A DNA stretch of 64,000 bases from QKMZ01 sp012965515 (GCA_937879965.1 CALFMP010000037.1:496001-560000), one strand, 5' to 3'; shown: positions 25,634-35,198, counted from the first letter of the stretch. Numbers and translations: made by a program. The notes: a model not told the origin generated them from the sequence alone.

Positions 25634-26176
25634 CTATTTAGCGACGGCGTGGTTGGTTTTGATAGACGAGATCAAGTTGACCATTTCGATTGCAGCAAGT
25701 GCTGCTTCGCCACCCTTGTTTCCAGCCTTTGTGCCGGCGCGCTCAATTGCTTGCTCAATCGATTCAACAGTAAGAACACCGAAGATTGTCGGGACACCAG
25801 TTTCCAGAGAAACGCTTGCGATTCCTGATACGGCTTGTCCTGCAACATGATCGAAGTGTGGAGTGGCTCCACGAATTACAGCCCCCAGGCAGATGATCGC
25901 ATCGTAGGCTTCGGTTTCTGCAGCACTTTTTGCGACCAGCGGAATCTCGAATGCACCCGGGCACCACATCACATCGACATCGCTGATATCAGCCCCATGT
26001 CGGCGCAGAGTATCAAGAGCGCCATCGAGCAATGCCTTGGTGATGAAATCATTGAAGCGGCTGATGACGATGCCGAATTTCAGTCCCGTGGCAATCAGCC
26101 GGCCTTCCACTGTGCGTGGTTTTGCGTCTGAGCTGAAGTTTCCTTTGTCGGGTGCGGAACCGTCATTGCGTGCCAT
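25634..26176 (-). CDS. ribH: 6,7-dimethyl-8-ribityllumazine synthase
   Basis: Condenses the RibA-derived ribityl pyrimidine with dihydroxybutanone phosphate, the penultimate riboflavin step. 180 residues, slightly longer than usual because of a 25-residue N-terminal extension. Motifs: IVISRFNDFI, WCPGAFEIPLVAK, GAVIRGATPHFDHV with the catalytic His, FGVLTVE and a GNKGGEAA helix. In most relatives the loop reads GAVIRGETPHFDYV, so E-to-A and Y-to-H are small variations. AAGGAG lies 6 bases before the ATG. Last gene of the ribE-ribBA-ribH group. Confidence 0.96.
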   Translation of the reverse strand: MARNDGSAPDKGNFSSDAKPRTVEGRLIATGLKFGIVISRFNDFITKALLDGALDTLRRHGADISDVDVMWCPGAFEIPLVAKSAAETEAYDAIICLGAVIRGATPHFDHVAGQAVSGIASVSLETGVPTIFGVLTVESIEQAIERAGTKAGNKGGEAALAAIEMVNLISSIKTNHAVAK

Positions 26177-26189
26177 GGACTTCTCCTTT

Positions 26190-26212
26190 TCTAGCTTCTA
26201 GCTTCTAGATTC
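26190..26212. repeat. short tandem CTAGCTT repeat
   Basis: Three tandem copies of TTCTAGC/TTCTAGA in the 36-base gap between ribBA and ribH. Same heptamer as the cluster at 54886-54935. Confidence 0.55.
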
Positions 26213-27565
26213 TTAGTTCTCGATGCTTTGCGGTGCTGCGGCTTCAGTCGAAATAGAATTCAGTGAAAAACCAGCAGGTGTGGTTTTCTCTTGCCAGTTC
26301 TTATCGAGTCCTTCCAGCCAGTGTCCCATCTTTTCTTTTTTGGTGAGCAGATATTGGAGGTTGTGGCTGTTGCAGGCGGCTGGCAATCCAACGCGATCGG
26401 TGACGGTAAGACCATAGCCTTCCAATCCGACAATTTTGCGCGGATTGTTGGTGATGATGCGTACCGAGGTAAGCCCCAGGTCGCAGAGAATCTGTGCACC
26501 AACGCCATAGTCTCTGAGATCCGGCTTGAAGCCGAGCGATTCATTAGCCTGGATGGTGTCTTGTCCTTTGTCTTGCAATTGATAGGCGCGAATTTTGTTG
26601 AGCAAACCTATGCCGCGACCTTCTTGTCTCAAATAAACGAGAACGCCGGCGTCTTGCTGCGCAATCATTGCCATGGCAGCTTCCAGCTGTGGACCACAGT
26701 CGCAGCGAAGGCTGGCGAATACGTCACCGGTCAGGCATTCGCTATGAACACGAATGAGAACTTCACTCTTATTCGTAAGGTCGCCCTTAACGAATGCGAG
26801 ATGTTCTTGTCCGTCTAGTTTGTTTCGGTAAGCGTGAACTTGGAATGTCCCGTAAGCGGACGGAAGTTCGGCGGTGGCGACTTTTTCGACGAACCGCTCA
26901 CGTTGCAGGCGATAAGCAATCAATTGAGCGATGTTGATAAATTTGATGCCGTGCTTTTTGCAGAATTCGCGAAGTTGCGGGACGCGCGCCATAGTGCCGT
27001 CTTCGTTCATGATTTCGCAGATGACGCCGGAAGGATTGAGACCAGCAAGGCGGGCAAGATCGACAGCAGCTTCAGTGTGTCCGGCGCGCTGCAGGACACC
27101 GCCTGGCTTGGCGATGAGCGGAGAGACGTGACCTGGACGGCGGAGGTCGGAGGCTTTGCACATAGAGTCGACTGCAACGCGAATAGTTGTAGCGCGATCA
27201 TATGCGCTGATTCCGGTCGTGACACCAAATTTGGTATCAGCATCAATCGTGACGGTGAAGGCGGTCGATTGCGACTCGGTGTTGTTGTCCACCATCATCG
27301 GCAATTCCAGTTGCTGCGCTTTCTCTTGCGAAAGTGCCAGACAGACCCAGCCTCGAGCTTCAGTGACGAGGAAATTGATCATGGCCGGAGTAACCAGTTC
27401 GGCAGCGCAGATCAAATCGCCTTCGTTCTCGCGGCTCTCATCGTCCGATACAACGACAAATTTGCCCTGCCGAATGTCATCGAGCGCATCTTCAATAGAA
27501 TCAAAAATCGGCTCTTCATTCACAGGATCGGAACTCAGCTTTGCCGACTCAAATTCTGCCTTCAT
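26213..27565 (-). CDS. ribBA: bifunctional DHBP synthase / GTP cyclohydrolase II
   Basis: Supplies both riboflavin precursors. The RibB half makes dihydroxybutanone 4-phosphate from ribulose 5-phosphate (motifs SDDESRENEGDLICAAE and RAGHTEAAVDLARLAG). The RibA half opens GTP (HSECLTGDVFASLRCDCG supplies the zinc Cys residues; RQEGRGIGLLNKI; then NNPRKI). About 450 residues, normal for RibBA. The ATG at 27565 is chosen because GAGG lies 8 bases upstream. The frame extends to a TTG at 27607. It follows ribE after 50 bases and precedes ribH by 36. Confidence 0.97.
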   Translation of the reverse strand: MKAEFESAKLSSDPVNEEPIFDSIEDALDDIRQGKFVVVSDDESRENEGDLICAAELVTPAMINFLVTEARGWVCLALSQEKAQQLELPMMVDNNTESQSTAFTVTIDADTKFGVTTGISAYDRATTIRVAVDSMCKASDLRRPGHVSPLIAKPGGVLQRAGHTEAAVDLARLAGLNPSGVICEIMNEDGTMARVPQLREFCKKHGIKFINIAQLIAYRLQRERFVEKVATAELPSAYGTFQVHAYRNKLDGQEHLAFVKGDLTNKSEVLIRVHSECLTGDVFASLRCDCGPQLEAAMAMIAQQDAGVLVYLRQEGRGIGLLNKIRAYQLQDKGQDTIQANESLGFKPDLRDYGVGAQILCDLGLTSVRIITNNPRKIVGLEGYGLTVTDRVGLPAACNSHNLQYLLTKKEKMGHWLEGLDKNWQEKTTPAGFSLNSISTEAAAPQSIEN

Positions 27566-27615
27566 TATCATCGCCTCATGTCGCCCGGATACCGTTTTCA
27601 AGCCCAACCCAAAGT

Positions 27616-28281
27616 CTATCCCTTTGCGACGCCGGAAGATATCTTCGCCGCCACTTTCTTAAGCTTCTCGTCTAAATGAGGTTCGAGCCAGCGAGCCACG
27701 TAGCGCGCGATTACATCGGTTTCGATGTTGACCTTCACACCTGGCTTAAGAGACTTAAATGTAGTCGCATCCAGTGTGTGAGGAATAAGAGCGACACTGA
27801 AATAAAGATTGTCGTCACCCTTCGGAACCGGGCAATCAACGACCGTGAGCGAAACCCCGTCGATGGCGACCGAGCCCTTCGGGACAAAGAACGGTGCCAG
27901 CTCGCCAGGCAATTCAAAGGTAATTAGTTTGGAAAAACCATCGTCTTCCACTTTTGAAACTGTGGCAACGGCGTCGATATGACCGGTGACCAGGTGACCA
28001 CCCATGCGGTCATTCAAGGTAACTGCCCGTTCGAGATTGACGCCGTCTGCGACTTTCTTCTCACCCAATTTCGTACGACGCATCGTCTCCAACACCGCTT
28101 CTACAGAAAAGGAATTGGAGTCAAAGCTCACGACAGTCAAACAAATTCCATCTACAGAGATGGAATCACCCAGGTTGACTGGGTTTACGACTTTCTTTGC
28201 GCCGATAGTCAGACGGCAGCCGTCAGCCGTTTGAGTAATCTCGGTGATCTGACCGACTTCTTCTACGATTCCGGAAAACAC
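27616..28281 (-). CDS. ribE: riboflavin synthase alpha chain
   Basis: Dismutates two lumazines to riboflavin. 221 residues with the two tandem lumazine-binding barrels typical of the enzyme: FSGIVEEVGQI, GDSISVDGICLTVV, then GGHLVTGHIDAVA and KGSVAIDGVSLTVVD. The GTG at 28281 places the universal MFSGIVEE start at residue 1 and has GAGG 7 bases upstream. The longer frame to 28449 adds 56 unrelated residues. First gene of the riboflavin group. No FMN riboswitch was recognised in the 239-base gap upstream, and ribD is absent from the window. Confidence 0.97.
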   Translation of the reverse strand: MFSGIVEEVGQITEITQTADGCRLTIGAKKVVNPVNLGDSISVDGICLTVVSFDSNSFSVEAVLETMRRTKLGEKKVADGVNLERAVTLNDRMGGHLVTGHIDAVATVSKVEDDGFSKLITFELPGELAPFFVPKGSVAIDGVSLTVVDCPVPKGDDNLYFSVALIPHTLDATTFKSLKPGVKVNIETDVIARYVARWLEPHLDEKLKKVAAKISSGVAKG

Positions 28282-28520
28282 AAAAAAACCTCGTGTGCAT
28301 GCTCTTGCTGGCAACTGGCAAATTGTCCGCCCCGTGAGCCTTTGGAGTAAAGCAAAATATGTCGAAGCGTAACAACCGTGCACGTAAGGGGGAAAACCAC
28401 CATAGGCAAACCTGGCACGTCGATATTTAATACCTCCAAGCGGGCGCAAGCCCTTCCCTCTCGCAATTTACACCTTAAGCACTGGACTCCCCGTCCGGCA
28501 GCTGAATTAAGGGACAGAAA

Positions 28521-29351
28521 ATGAGCACAGAAAATGGCGCATGGCGTAACTGCGAACAAGGCTCTTCCCAAGAGAATTCCGCAGCATGCAACTTTAGACC
28601 GGATTACGAACTCTCCACACCGCGCGCGCAAAAATGGGCGCAAGACTCGCAAGTGCAGAGATCAAAACCATTAGAACTAGATCAAAATGGAATGTATCAA
28701 GTTCAATGGGGCGACAGCCTTTCGACTGTAGCCGAGCGTGCACTAAAAGGACAGGGCGCAACAGTCAACAAAGACTCTCTGCAAGCCATGCAGGACGCCA
28801 TTGTTGAAGCGAATCGCGACAGATATAAATCTCTGGACTGCAATCGCGACTTCATGAGCGAGAAGTGGAAACTGAAGATTCCTGGCTGCAAGCAAGAAGA
28901 GCCGCCGGTAAGAGAAGAACCACCGGTCAGACCAGAACCTCCAATTCGTGTCGAGCCGCTTCCCGTGCCGGAATATCCGGTTCGCCGGCCTTGCCCTCCT
29001 GAAGAAAGGCCAATGCCCAGACCAATGCCTCCTTCCGACTACAACGATTGTCCGCCCAGAATGCCGATGATCATCAATGAGCCCGGTGGCGTGGTCAACA
29101 TATTTATGGGAAGAGGGGGCTGGGATCGCCAACAATTCGATCACCAGAATAACTGGGGCCGAGGACGCGACTATTATCAGTGGAACGACAATCGCGAATA
29201 TGTGCGACCAATTCCCTATCAACCCGACTACTCACACGAGCCCTACAGACCGGAGCCGCGCGGATGCAGCCCTTGCGAGCGCCGTCAGTACTGGCACAAT
29301 CAACGCATGCCGCAAGTCTTGAGACAAAATCCGGTATATCAGCGCTATTAA
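28521..29351 (+). CDS. LysM-like protein with Pro-rich tail
   Basis: 276 residues. Residues about 57-122 resemble a LysM domain stretched by insertions: YQVQWGDSLSTVAERAL, then a helix ending in VEANRDRYKSL, then WKLKIPG. The rest is Pro-rich: REEPPVRPEPP-type repeats at about 125-170 and a Pro/Arg/Tyr/Asn-rich C-terminus (about 185-276) containing FMGRGGWDRQQ. No signal peptide is visible. LysM domains usually bind peptidoglycan or chitin, so a non-classical export route or cytoplasmic scaffold role must be considered. A strong bidirectional terminator follows. Confidence 0.72.
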   Translation: MSTENGAWRNCEQGSSQENSAACNFRPDYELSTPRAQKWAQDSQVQRSKPLELDQNGMYQVQWGDSLSTVAERALKGQGATVNKDSLQAMQDAIVEANRDRYKSLDCNRDFMSEKWKLKIPGCKQEEPPVREEPPVRPEPPIRVEPLPVPEYPVRRPCPPEERPMPRPMPPSDYNDCPPRMPMIINEPGGVVNIFMGRGGWDRQQFDHQNNWGRGRDYYQWNDNREYVRPIPYQPDYSHEPYRPEPRGCSPCERRQYWHNQRMPQVLRQNPVYQRY

Positions 29352-29389
29352 GCAGCTGACAACTGACTCAATACTGCAAATCAAATTCC

Positions 29390-29417
29390 AAAACCGAATC
29401 GATAACGATTCGGTTTT
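29390..29417. terminator. bidirectional rho-independent terminator (CGAATCG family)
   Basis: 12-bp perfect stem AAAACCGAATCG, loop ATAA, CGATTCGGTTTT. A-tract and T-tract flank it, so it can work in both directions, as expected between the convergent genes ending at 29351 and 29511. Its core recurs at 59630 and 63281. Confidence 0.88.
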
Positions 29418-29510
29418 GATCTTATGTATAGCCGAGCCTGGCCAGAAAAAACGGGCGCAGGAATCTGCGTCCGTCTTTTGCGTGCATTGGGTTTTGAAAA
29501 GTCAGAAAAA

Positions 29511-30377
29511 CTAAGCGGGGCCAAGGATTGAGTCGACTGCGCGGGCGAGGCTGGCACCCTCGTCGCCAGGGGACGAAATCATTTTTGCAGCGAGGCGGGC
29601 TTGGGTGGTCCCGTGGCTCATGGCGACGCCGAGCCCCGCCCAGGAAAGCATGGTTACGTCGTTATTACTGTCACCGAAGGCCAGCACTTCTTCTTTGCGG
29701 ATGCCCATTTTCTTGGTCAGGTCCATCAACCCGGAAGCTTTGTCGGCGCCGTGCAGGGTAAATTCGAGGTGGTCAGGATCGGTAATGACGGTGGTCAATT
29801 TGCCCGTGTACATTTCGCTCATACGGCGAAACTGCTGGCGAATTGCCTCTTCATCGCCCATCCAATTGACCTTTTCGGCGTGGGTAAAGACGTAGTCTTC
29901 GATTGACTCGCAGATGTTGGGGCGATCAAAGCACGTGCGGCGGACATATTCAGACAGCCAGTACTCAGAGCGGCAGAGATGCACTCCGCGCTCGTCATAG
30001 ACCACCCACGAAAGCTCAGCCGACACGGCTTCTTGCAGCAGGTGAAAAACGATTGGGCGAGGAATGAAGCGATTGCTAATCACTTCACCATTGAAAGGAT
30101 CTTTTACCAGTGCTCCATGGCAGGAAAGGATGGGGCTGGTCAGTTCTAATTCCTGGTGAAATCTATAAATATCTTCGTGCTTGCGCCCGGAGGCCAAAAC
30201 AACTTCAATGTTTGCGGCGCGCAAGCGGGCGACGGCTGCCTTATTCTCATCGGAGATGCGGCGCTCGGGATTGAGCAGGGTGCCATCGAGGTCGATTGCC
30301 GCTAACCTATATGTTTGCTTCTTTCTGTGGCGCGAGTTTTTGGCTGAAATCTTACCTGACGCTTGGATTTGAAACAT
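29511..30377 (-). CDS. Cof-type HAD phosphatase
   Basis: Haloacid dehalogenase-superfamily hydrolase of the Cof/YidA type, about 288 residues, acting on small phosphorylated metabolites. Motif I AAIDLDGTLLNPE (nucleophile and acid Asp), motif II VLASGRKHED and motif IV LAFGDSNNDVTMLSWAG are intact, and an alpha/beta cap fills the middle (about 100-215). The ATG at 30377 has AGG 7 bases upstream. The longer frame to 30440 would add a hydrophobic helix but runs into the divergent promoter region. It is not an OtsB-type enzyme by length and motif spacing as far as can be judged. Divergent from the DeoR regulator. Confidence 0.9.
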   Translation of the reverse strand: MFQIQASGKISAKNSRHRKKQTYRLAAIDLDGTLLNPERRISDENKAAVARLRAANIEVVLASGRKHEDIYRFHQELELTSPILSCHGALVKDPFNGEVISNRFIPRPIVFHLLQEAVSAELSWVVYDERGVHLCRSEYWLSEYVRRTCFDRPNICESIEDYVFTHAEKVNWMGDEEAIRQQFRRMSEMYTGKLTTVITDPDHLEFTLHGADKASGLMDLTKKMGIRKEEVLAFGDSNNDVTMLSWAGLGVAMSHGTTQARLAAKMISSPGDEGASLARAVDSILGPA

Positions 30378-30471
30378 AAGACCACCTATAATTACTGCAC
30401 ATACCAGCAAAAACCAGCACACTCCAGATAATACACGCACAAACCCGCATTGACAACCCTCTATTCCTTAA

Positions 30472-31227
30472 ATGCTTAACGACGAAAGGAAAAATCGCAT
30501 ACTCGAGGCGCTGAACCAAAAGGGGCGCGTCCTTTCGCAAGAGCTGGTCAACGATCTTAAGGTCTCCGAAGATACAATTCGCCGTGATTTGAAGGATTTG
30601 GCGGAAGCGGGTCTGCTTAAGAGAGTGCATGGCGGAGCCCTGCCGGTCGGAAAAGTGACCTTCCAGTTCTCGAAACGCGAAAAGGAATCGCCTGCAGAAA
30701 AGAATACAATCGCCAGAAGAGCAGCGTCCTTTGTCAAAGATCGCCAGGTCATATTCATCGACGGCGGAACTACAACCGCTCAAGTAGCAGCCCACTTGAA
30801 GCCCGATCTCCAGGCGACATTCATTACAAACTGTCTGCCGACTGCAGTTCGCTTATCAGAGCTTCCTCGGCTCGATGTGCGGGTTATTGGTGGGCACGTT
30901 ACACCGGATTTGTTGCTTACATTCGGACCACAAACGATAAAAGAAATCTCCAGCATACAAGCGGATCTTTGCTTGATTTCTATGGAATGCCTGGATTTGC
31001 AATACGGTGCAACCGTTTCAAACTATGATGATTCGCTCGTAAAGCAAGCAATGATCGAGCGTTCGGCAGAGTCCTATGTGCTTGCCGAAGGACAGAAATT
31101 CAACAGAGTGTCACCATATAAGGTGGCAGACATCGAGGCGATCGGAACCATCGTCACCGATTCATCAGTGGACGAGAAACATTTGGAGGCATTCCGCAAA
31201 AGCGGCGCCTCTATTTTGATCGCATAG
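30472..31227 (+). CDS. DeoR/GlpR family transcriptional regulator
   Basis: 251-residue sugar-phosphate-responsive repressor. The N-terminal HTH is classical (NRILEALNQKGRVLSQELV, VSEDTIRRDLKDLAEAGLL, RVHGGAL). The C-terminal DeoR sensor domain has FIDGGTTTAQVAAHL, FITNCLPTAV and the Lys-containing EGQKFNRVSPYKVADI. No Shine-Dalgarno sequence is seen before the ATG, so a leaderless mRNA is possible. It faces the HAD phosphatase across 94 bases and could regulate it and itself. Regulation of that pair is inference. Confidence 0.93.
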   Translation: MLNDERKNRILEALNQKGRVLSQELVNDLKVSEDTIRRDLKDLAEAGLLKRVHGGALPVGKVTFQFSKREKESPAEKNTIARRAASFVKDRQVIFIDGGTTTAQVAAHLKPDLQATFITNCLPTAVRLSELPRLDVRVIGGHVTPDLLLTFGPQTIKEISSIQADLCLISMECLDLQYGATVSNYDDSLVKQAMIERSAESYVLAEGQKFNRVSPYKVADIEAIGTIVTDSSVDEKHLEAFRKSGASILIA

Positions 31228-31242
31228 AAGAAATGCGATTCT

Positions 31243-31839
31243 CTATCTAGTACCTGCGGACAGATCTCTGAATTCGACGACAATGGGCCGTTTCTGCTCA
31301 GGATTGTTAGGATTGGCTGCCATACCCACCTTGTACAAGAATTTGAAACCAACAGGGTTTCCGGAAACCGATTCATCCGCCGAGTGAATCGCCACCATGC
31401 CGGTGACATCCAGAGGCACCAGACTCTTTTCGTCCGGCTCACCCTGATTGACCGAATCGATTCTAACGGCCGACACCTGGCGCTGAGACTCAAGAGTTCT
31501 TGCAGTCGCGCGAAGGTCTTCCATAGTTTTCGGCAATTGCTCGCGCGCTTTCAGTTGTGCCACTACAGGCGGTGCAAGCTCGCCAGGCACGTTACCAGTG
31601 GGCAAGAGCGCTCTTGTGGATGATTCGTAGCTGATGAAGCTTGTATCCAGAATGTGCTGCGTCACATTGCGCGCAAACACATCTAGGTTGGTCTTCAACT
31701 CACCGGAAACTTGCTTTTGCGGATTAGGACGTGTGATGAGCAAAAATCCGTTGACCAGAAGACTTACAGCCAGGCAGGCGTGCACCCCGTAAGTCTTAAC
31801 CACTTGTTCAGGACTGACTCTTCTAATTCTCCAATACAT
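31243..31839 (-). CDS. bitopic membrane protein, VirB8/TraE-like candidate
   Basis: 198 residues with one N-terminal membrane helix (ACLAVSLLVNGFLLI) and an extracytoplasmic domain. The layout (long helix DVFARNVTQHILDT, then strands VSAVRIDSVN, LVPLDVTGMVAIHSA, FKFLYKVGMA, PIVVEFRDL) resembles the NTF2-like periplasmic domain of VirB8/TraE secretion components, but identity is too low to be sure. Its ATG overlaps the stop of the upstream gene (TAATG), indicating translational coupling. Last gene of the minus-strand secretion arm. Confidence 0.7.
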   Translation of the reverse strand: MYWRIRRVSPEQVVKTYGVHACLAVSLLVNGFLLITRPNPQKQVSGELKTNLDVFARNVTQHILDTSFISYESSTRALLPTGNVPGELAPPVVAQLKAREQLPKTMEDLRATARTLESQRQVSAVRIDSVNQGEPDEKSLVPLDVTGMVAIHSADESVSGNPVGFKFLYKVGMAANPNNPEQKRPIVVEFRDLSAGTR

Positions 31840-32249
31840 TAGTCAAACTCCACTTTTCCGAGGACCCAGTTGCGATTAGAGCGGTAGAGCGTTAGCACGC
31901 AGGCAGTATCGCTGCTCGATGCAGCTCCCTGCGTTGGCTGAGTTTCCGGTGCGGACTTTTCCTGATTGCAATGATTAGCTGTTTCTGCAGAAGCCAGTTT
32001 CGTGAATGTCTGTTTGGCTTTCACTCTCACTTTTGCTTCATTTTCCGATTTGCTGAGCACCGAAACATCAGTTATCTCGACATTCGACGATACTTGTCCG
32101 GGCCATTTCCAGTCGAATACTTCGGCTGCCTCCATTCTGGCCGCTTCGCTCACACGCATGTTGGAAACATATTGCAGTCCCAGCCACACGATGATCAAAA
32201 GCAGGCAAAATATGACGAATATTCGATTCGGACGAAAGAGCTTCTCCAT
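31839..32249 (-). CDS. small bitopic membrane protein, NTF2-like candidate
   Basis: 136 residues. A membrane helix (IFVIFCLLLIIVWLGLQYV) is followed by a compact exported domain with VEITDVSVLSKSENEAKVRV and a closing TLYRSNRNWVLGKVEF strand pair, a pattern seen in small NTF2-like domains. Starts 45 bases after the VirB4-like gene and is coupled to the next gene by a one-base stop-start overlap. Probably an envelope subunit of the same machine (inference). Confidence 0.68.
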   Translation of the reverse strand: MEKLFRPNRIFVIFCLLLIIVWLGLQYVSNMRVSEAARMEAAEVFDWKWPGQVSSNVEITDVSVLSKSENEAKVRVKAKQTFTKLASAETANHCNQEKSAPETQPTQGAASSSDTACVLTLYRSNRNWVLGKVEFD

Positions 32250-32294
32250 CAGTTCCTTTCCAGATTTCCGATTTGCGATAAAACGAAATCGGAC

Positions 32295-35135
32295 TCAACC
32301 GTCGTGCTGCAATCCTAGATAATACACGGACTGGCGGCACGCGTCGGTCTCGCTCAAATTGGGATTCTTGAGTTTTACCTCCTTGATCATTTCTTCGCGT
32401 CTCGGGATATCGCGGATCGGTTCTGAGGTGCAGATCCAGTAGTCCATGGGGCTCGGCACCAGACGAATCGTTCCGTGCACAGATCCGACAATGAGCAGGA
32501 GCTGTGAATCCTTTCTCTTCTCCTCGTCCTTGGAAAAATTTTCAATCGCTGCTATTTCAGCGTCGCTAAGGCGCAACGCTTCTTTGAGCATCTTGAGGTC
32601 GGAAGCGTCCTGCCTCAAAATCAACTTCATGTGTGAGTTCTTCACAACGGAATCGGCTTGCTCAGCCTGTTTAAAGAAGTCCTTCAACTGCTGCGTGATG
32701 GACACCAGCATCATACCGTAGTGACGAGCTCTTCTTGAAAGGTCATCCAAAAGCCGGGCTCCGGCTTTGAATCGCATCAATGTCGCGGCTTCGTCGATGA
32801 CCGCCGCAAATCTGATCCGGCGCAACTTGCATTCGGCAGCTCGACGCCTGATGAACTCAGCGAGCATATACACTGCGATTCTTTCCAAGCGCGGCTCGTT
32901 CACTTCTCTGGTATCAAATACGATGAATAGTTTTTCCGTATCGATGTTCGTATAGCCATCGACAAGACCGCCGAAGGCGCCGGAACGAGTGAAGAGTGAA
33001 AGTCCGCGAGCAAACATCTGCAAGCGATCGCGCTGCAAGGGGTCGACTTCATCGGCAGCGGCCTGCGCCGTCACGCGCGCCAGATCAGACATGGTCGGCA
33101 CAGACTCTCTAAACTGCGCGTCCATGTACGCAACTCGAATCAAACCATCGAGCAATGACTTTTCCTCTACGTTCATTTCTTCTCGACCTTCCGGAGCGAG
33201 CATCAAGTCGAGCAGAGATAGAAGAGTTGAAACCTTGTCGGCGGACGGCTCCCCAGGCTTATCTTCAGGACCCAGGTCGAACGGGTTCAAGATATAACCA
33301 GAAGACGGACCAAGGTCTACATACGCGCACATTTCCGGACCTAAAAGCTTTGTGATAAAGCGGTAGGCGCCGTTTTTGTCAACCGTTTTATCAATGAGCA
33401 CAAACCTCGTGCCCAACGGCAATAGACGCAAGATCATCATGGACACGGCAAATGATTTACCAGCACCGGTCGTTCCCACGACGAACATGTTGTTCGCGTC
33501 CTTACCCTGTCCGCGGAAAAACGGATTGAGAAGTACCGGTTCTCTAGACGCGCTTGCAAAGCCAAACGGCACACCATCAGGAGTTCCGCACGTGGCAGTG
33601 AAGAACGGCCAGAACGTGCCGACAACCGGCGACATGATTCTGTGAATGATCGCCAGTTTGTCTACGCCCACAACCAAGGTCGACTGCCATGCATCAAGCT
33701 GAAGCATTTGCGCGCGATCTAAGAGCGCGCCACGGTTCTTAAATACGCGACGGACTTCGTCCATATTGGAAGCAAGCTGCTCAGGCGAATTCGCCAGGGC
33801 TCTAATGTACAAGCTGGTGTCGAAGGCTTTATTGGACGAACGCAAGAAGTCCTGAATTGCCGTGGCAGCAGAACGCGTTTCTTCAATACCCTCAAGGTCA
33901 GGGCTGGCTAATTGCGTTGATGTAACTCGACCAAAGTGGTGCTTCCACTTCAAATCGGAACGCACTTTGTCCTGGTTGCAGCAATGAACAAAGAGAGAAA
34001 GCTGATACTCAACCGACAGCGTAAGCAAGTCTACAAGCCATCCCATCCAGGTTTCGTGAGGCAGCTGTTCTAGATATTGCGTGCCGATATATTTGCCGTC
34101 CAACCAGATTGATTCATCGGATACTTTCAATGCCGAACCGGCAAGGGACGAAACCTCCGAAATATCAGGACGCGATGGTGGTGCTTCCGGATCTCTTTCG
34201 GACAAACTGGGATTGAGATCCGCATAGATCAAATTGCGCACTTGTCTTCTGTTTAAAACTTGCGGACGCAGCATGGACACGCGCAATTGCTCATAGGCAG
34301 TACGGGTGTAGCGATCGAGCACGGCGACATACTCTTCGTGCTTCTGAATCGAGCGGCGCCCGCTCCAACCGGTGGTGCCTCGGCAATCAGGAGGCTGGAA
34401 GCTGACGGCGATATAGAATTCGCGCTGAGGAACGAAGCTGACATCTTGCTGACGGCGGAACCATTTATCTGTGTAATCCGCATACCATTTGAGGTAATCG
34501 TTGTCGGTCTTGATCAAAGTCTGATAGCGAGAGAGATATTCATCAACCGGCAAGTTGCGCGACTTGATGATGACCTGAATATCCGATTCGCAAGAGTTGA
34601 CGAAATTGGTGAACTGACGAGCCATCGATTCTCGATCGGCTTCGTCGAAGAGCAAGGCATTGATACCTTTGCAGCTTATGTATTTGCGCATACTGCCGTC
34701 GGCTAGAACGACCAGACCTTCGTCTTCGTCATCTCCCGGAATGGCATACAGATAGCAAACGTCTTTCCAGCTGGATTCAGGACGCGAGTCTTTTGGCGGT
34801 CCGTCGTCGTCGTGCGAATCTTGTTCTGTCGCGTCGCTGCCAAAGGGCAGCATGTCTCGCACAGCACCAGGAAGCGAGTTATAAAAACCAGCAAACACGT
34901 TTTGAATAGACGGCTGCGGAGTCGTGCGTAATACGCGCCCTGTAGTCTCACCTCTTACTGACGGCGGCTTGATATCGTCTTCAAATCCGTCATCGCCGCC
35001 ATCGGCATAACCACCATATCTGCCTCTGCTGCCGGAACCACTACCGTCTCCACCACGGCCACCGCCACGACCACCGCCCCCGCCTGGGGGTCCCGGGCGT
35101 TTTCTTCCTCGCGATGCTGCGTAGCTTTGTGCCAT
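32295..35135 (-). CDS. virB4: VirB4/TraC-family secretion ATPase
   Basis: 946-residue ATPase that powers type IV secretion assembly or transport on the cytoplasmic face. Residues 1-50 are Gly/Arg-rich and disordered. The N-terminal VirB4 domain covers about 120-450, and the C-terminal RecA-like domain has Walker A MFVVGTTGAGKSFAVSMM near 555 and Walker B RFAAVIDEAATLM near 775. A further VirB4-type block is SRRARHYGMMLVSITQQLKD. About 100 residues longer than typical VirB4, mainly because of the N-terminus. Central, most confidently recognised gene of the secretion-like locus. The VirB3-like gene lies immediately upstream, as in many T4SS operons. Confidence 0.92.
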   Translation of the reverse strand: MAQSYAASRGRKRPGPPGGGGGRGGGRGGDGSGSGSRGRYGGYADGGDDGFEDDIKPPSVRGETTGRVLRTTPQPSIQNVFAGFYNSLPGAVRDMLPFGSDATEQDSHDDDGPPKDSRPESSWKDVCYLYAIPGDDEDEGLVVLADGSMRKYISCKGINALLFDEADRESMARQFTNFVNSCESDIQVIIKSRNLPVDEYLSRYQTLIKTDNDYLKWYADYTDKWFRRQQDVSFVPQREFYIAVSFQPPDCRGTTGWSGRRSIQKHEEYVAVLDRYTRTAYEQLRVSMLRPQVLNRRQVRNLIYADLNPSLSERDPEAPPSRPDISEVSSLAGSALKVSDESIWLDGKYIGTQYLEQLPHETWMGWLVDLLTLSVEYQLSLFVHCCNQDKVRSDLKWKHHFGRVTSTQLASPDLEGIEETRSAATAIQDFLRSSNKAFDTSLYIRALANSPEQLASNMDEVRRVFKNRGALLDRAQMLQLDAWQSTLVVGVDKLAIIHRIMSPVVGTFWPFFTATCGTPDGVPFGFASASREPVLLNPFFRGQGKDANNMFVVGTTGAGKSFAVSMMILRLLPLGTRFVLIDKTVDKNGAYRFITKLLGPEMCAYVDLGPSSGYILNPFDLGPEDKPGEPSADKVSTLLSLLDLMLAPEGREEMNVEEKSLLDGLIRVAYMDAQFRESVPTMSDLARVTAQAAADEVDPLQRDRLQMFARGLSLFTRSGAFGGLVDGYTNIDTEKLFIVFDTREVNEPRLERIAVYMLAEFIRRRAAECKLRRIRFAAVIDEAATLMRFKAGARLLDDLSRRARHYGMMLVSITQQLKDFFKQAEQADSVVKNSHMKLILRQDASDLKMLKEALRLSDAEIAAIENFSKDEEKRKDSQLLLIVGSVHGTIRLVPSPMDYWICTSEPIRDIPRREEMIKEVKLKNPNLSETDACRQSVYYLGLQHDG

Positions 35136-35198
35136 TGTGTTTCCTGTCTTGGGTTTCCAGCGTCCTTAGATGTGGTCTAAAGTGCAAAAGCCGGACTT

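Noticed and set aside
26834..27679. 281-codon plus-strand frame over ribBA
   Set aside because: ribBA motifs are unambiguous on the minus strand. The opposite frame has no recognisable domain.
28282..28520. Possible FMN riboswitch upstream of ribE
   Set aside because: The conserved RFN blocks (GAAATTCCC and CCGGCGGT) could not be found on the minus strand by eye.
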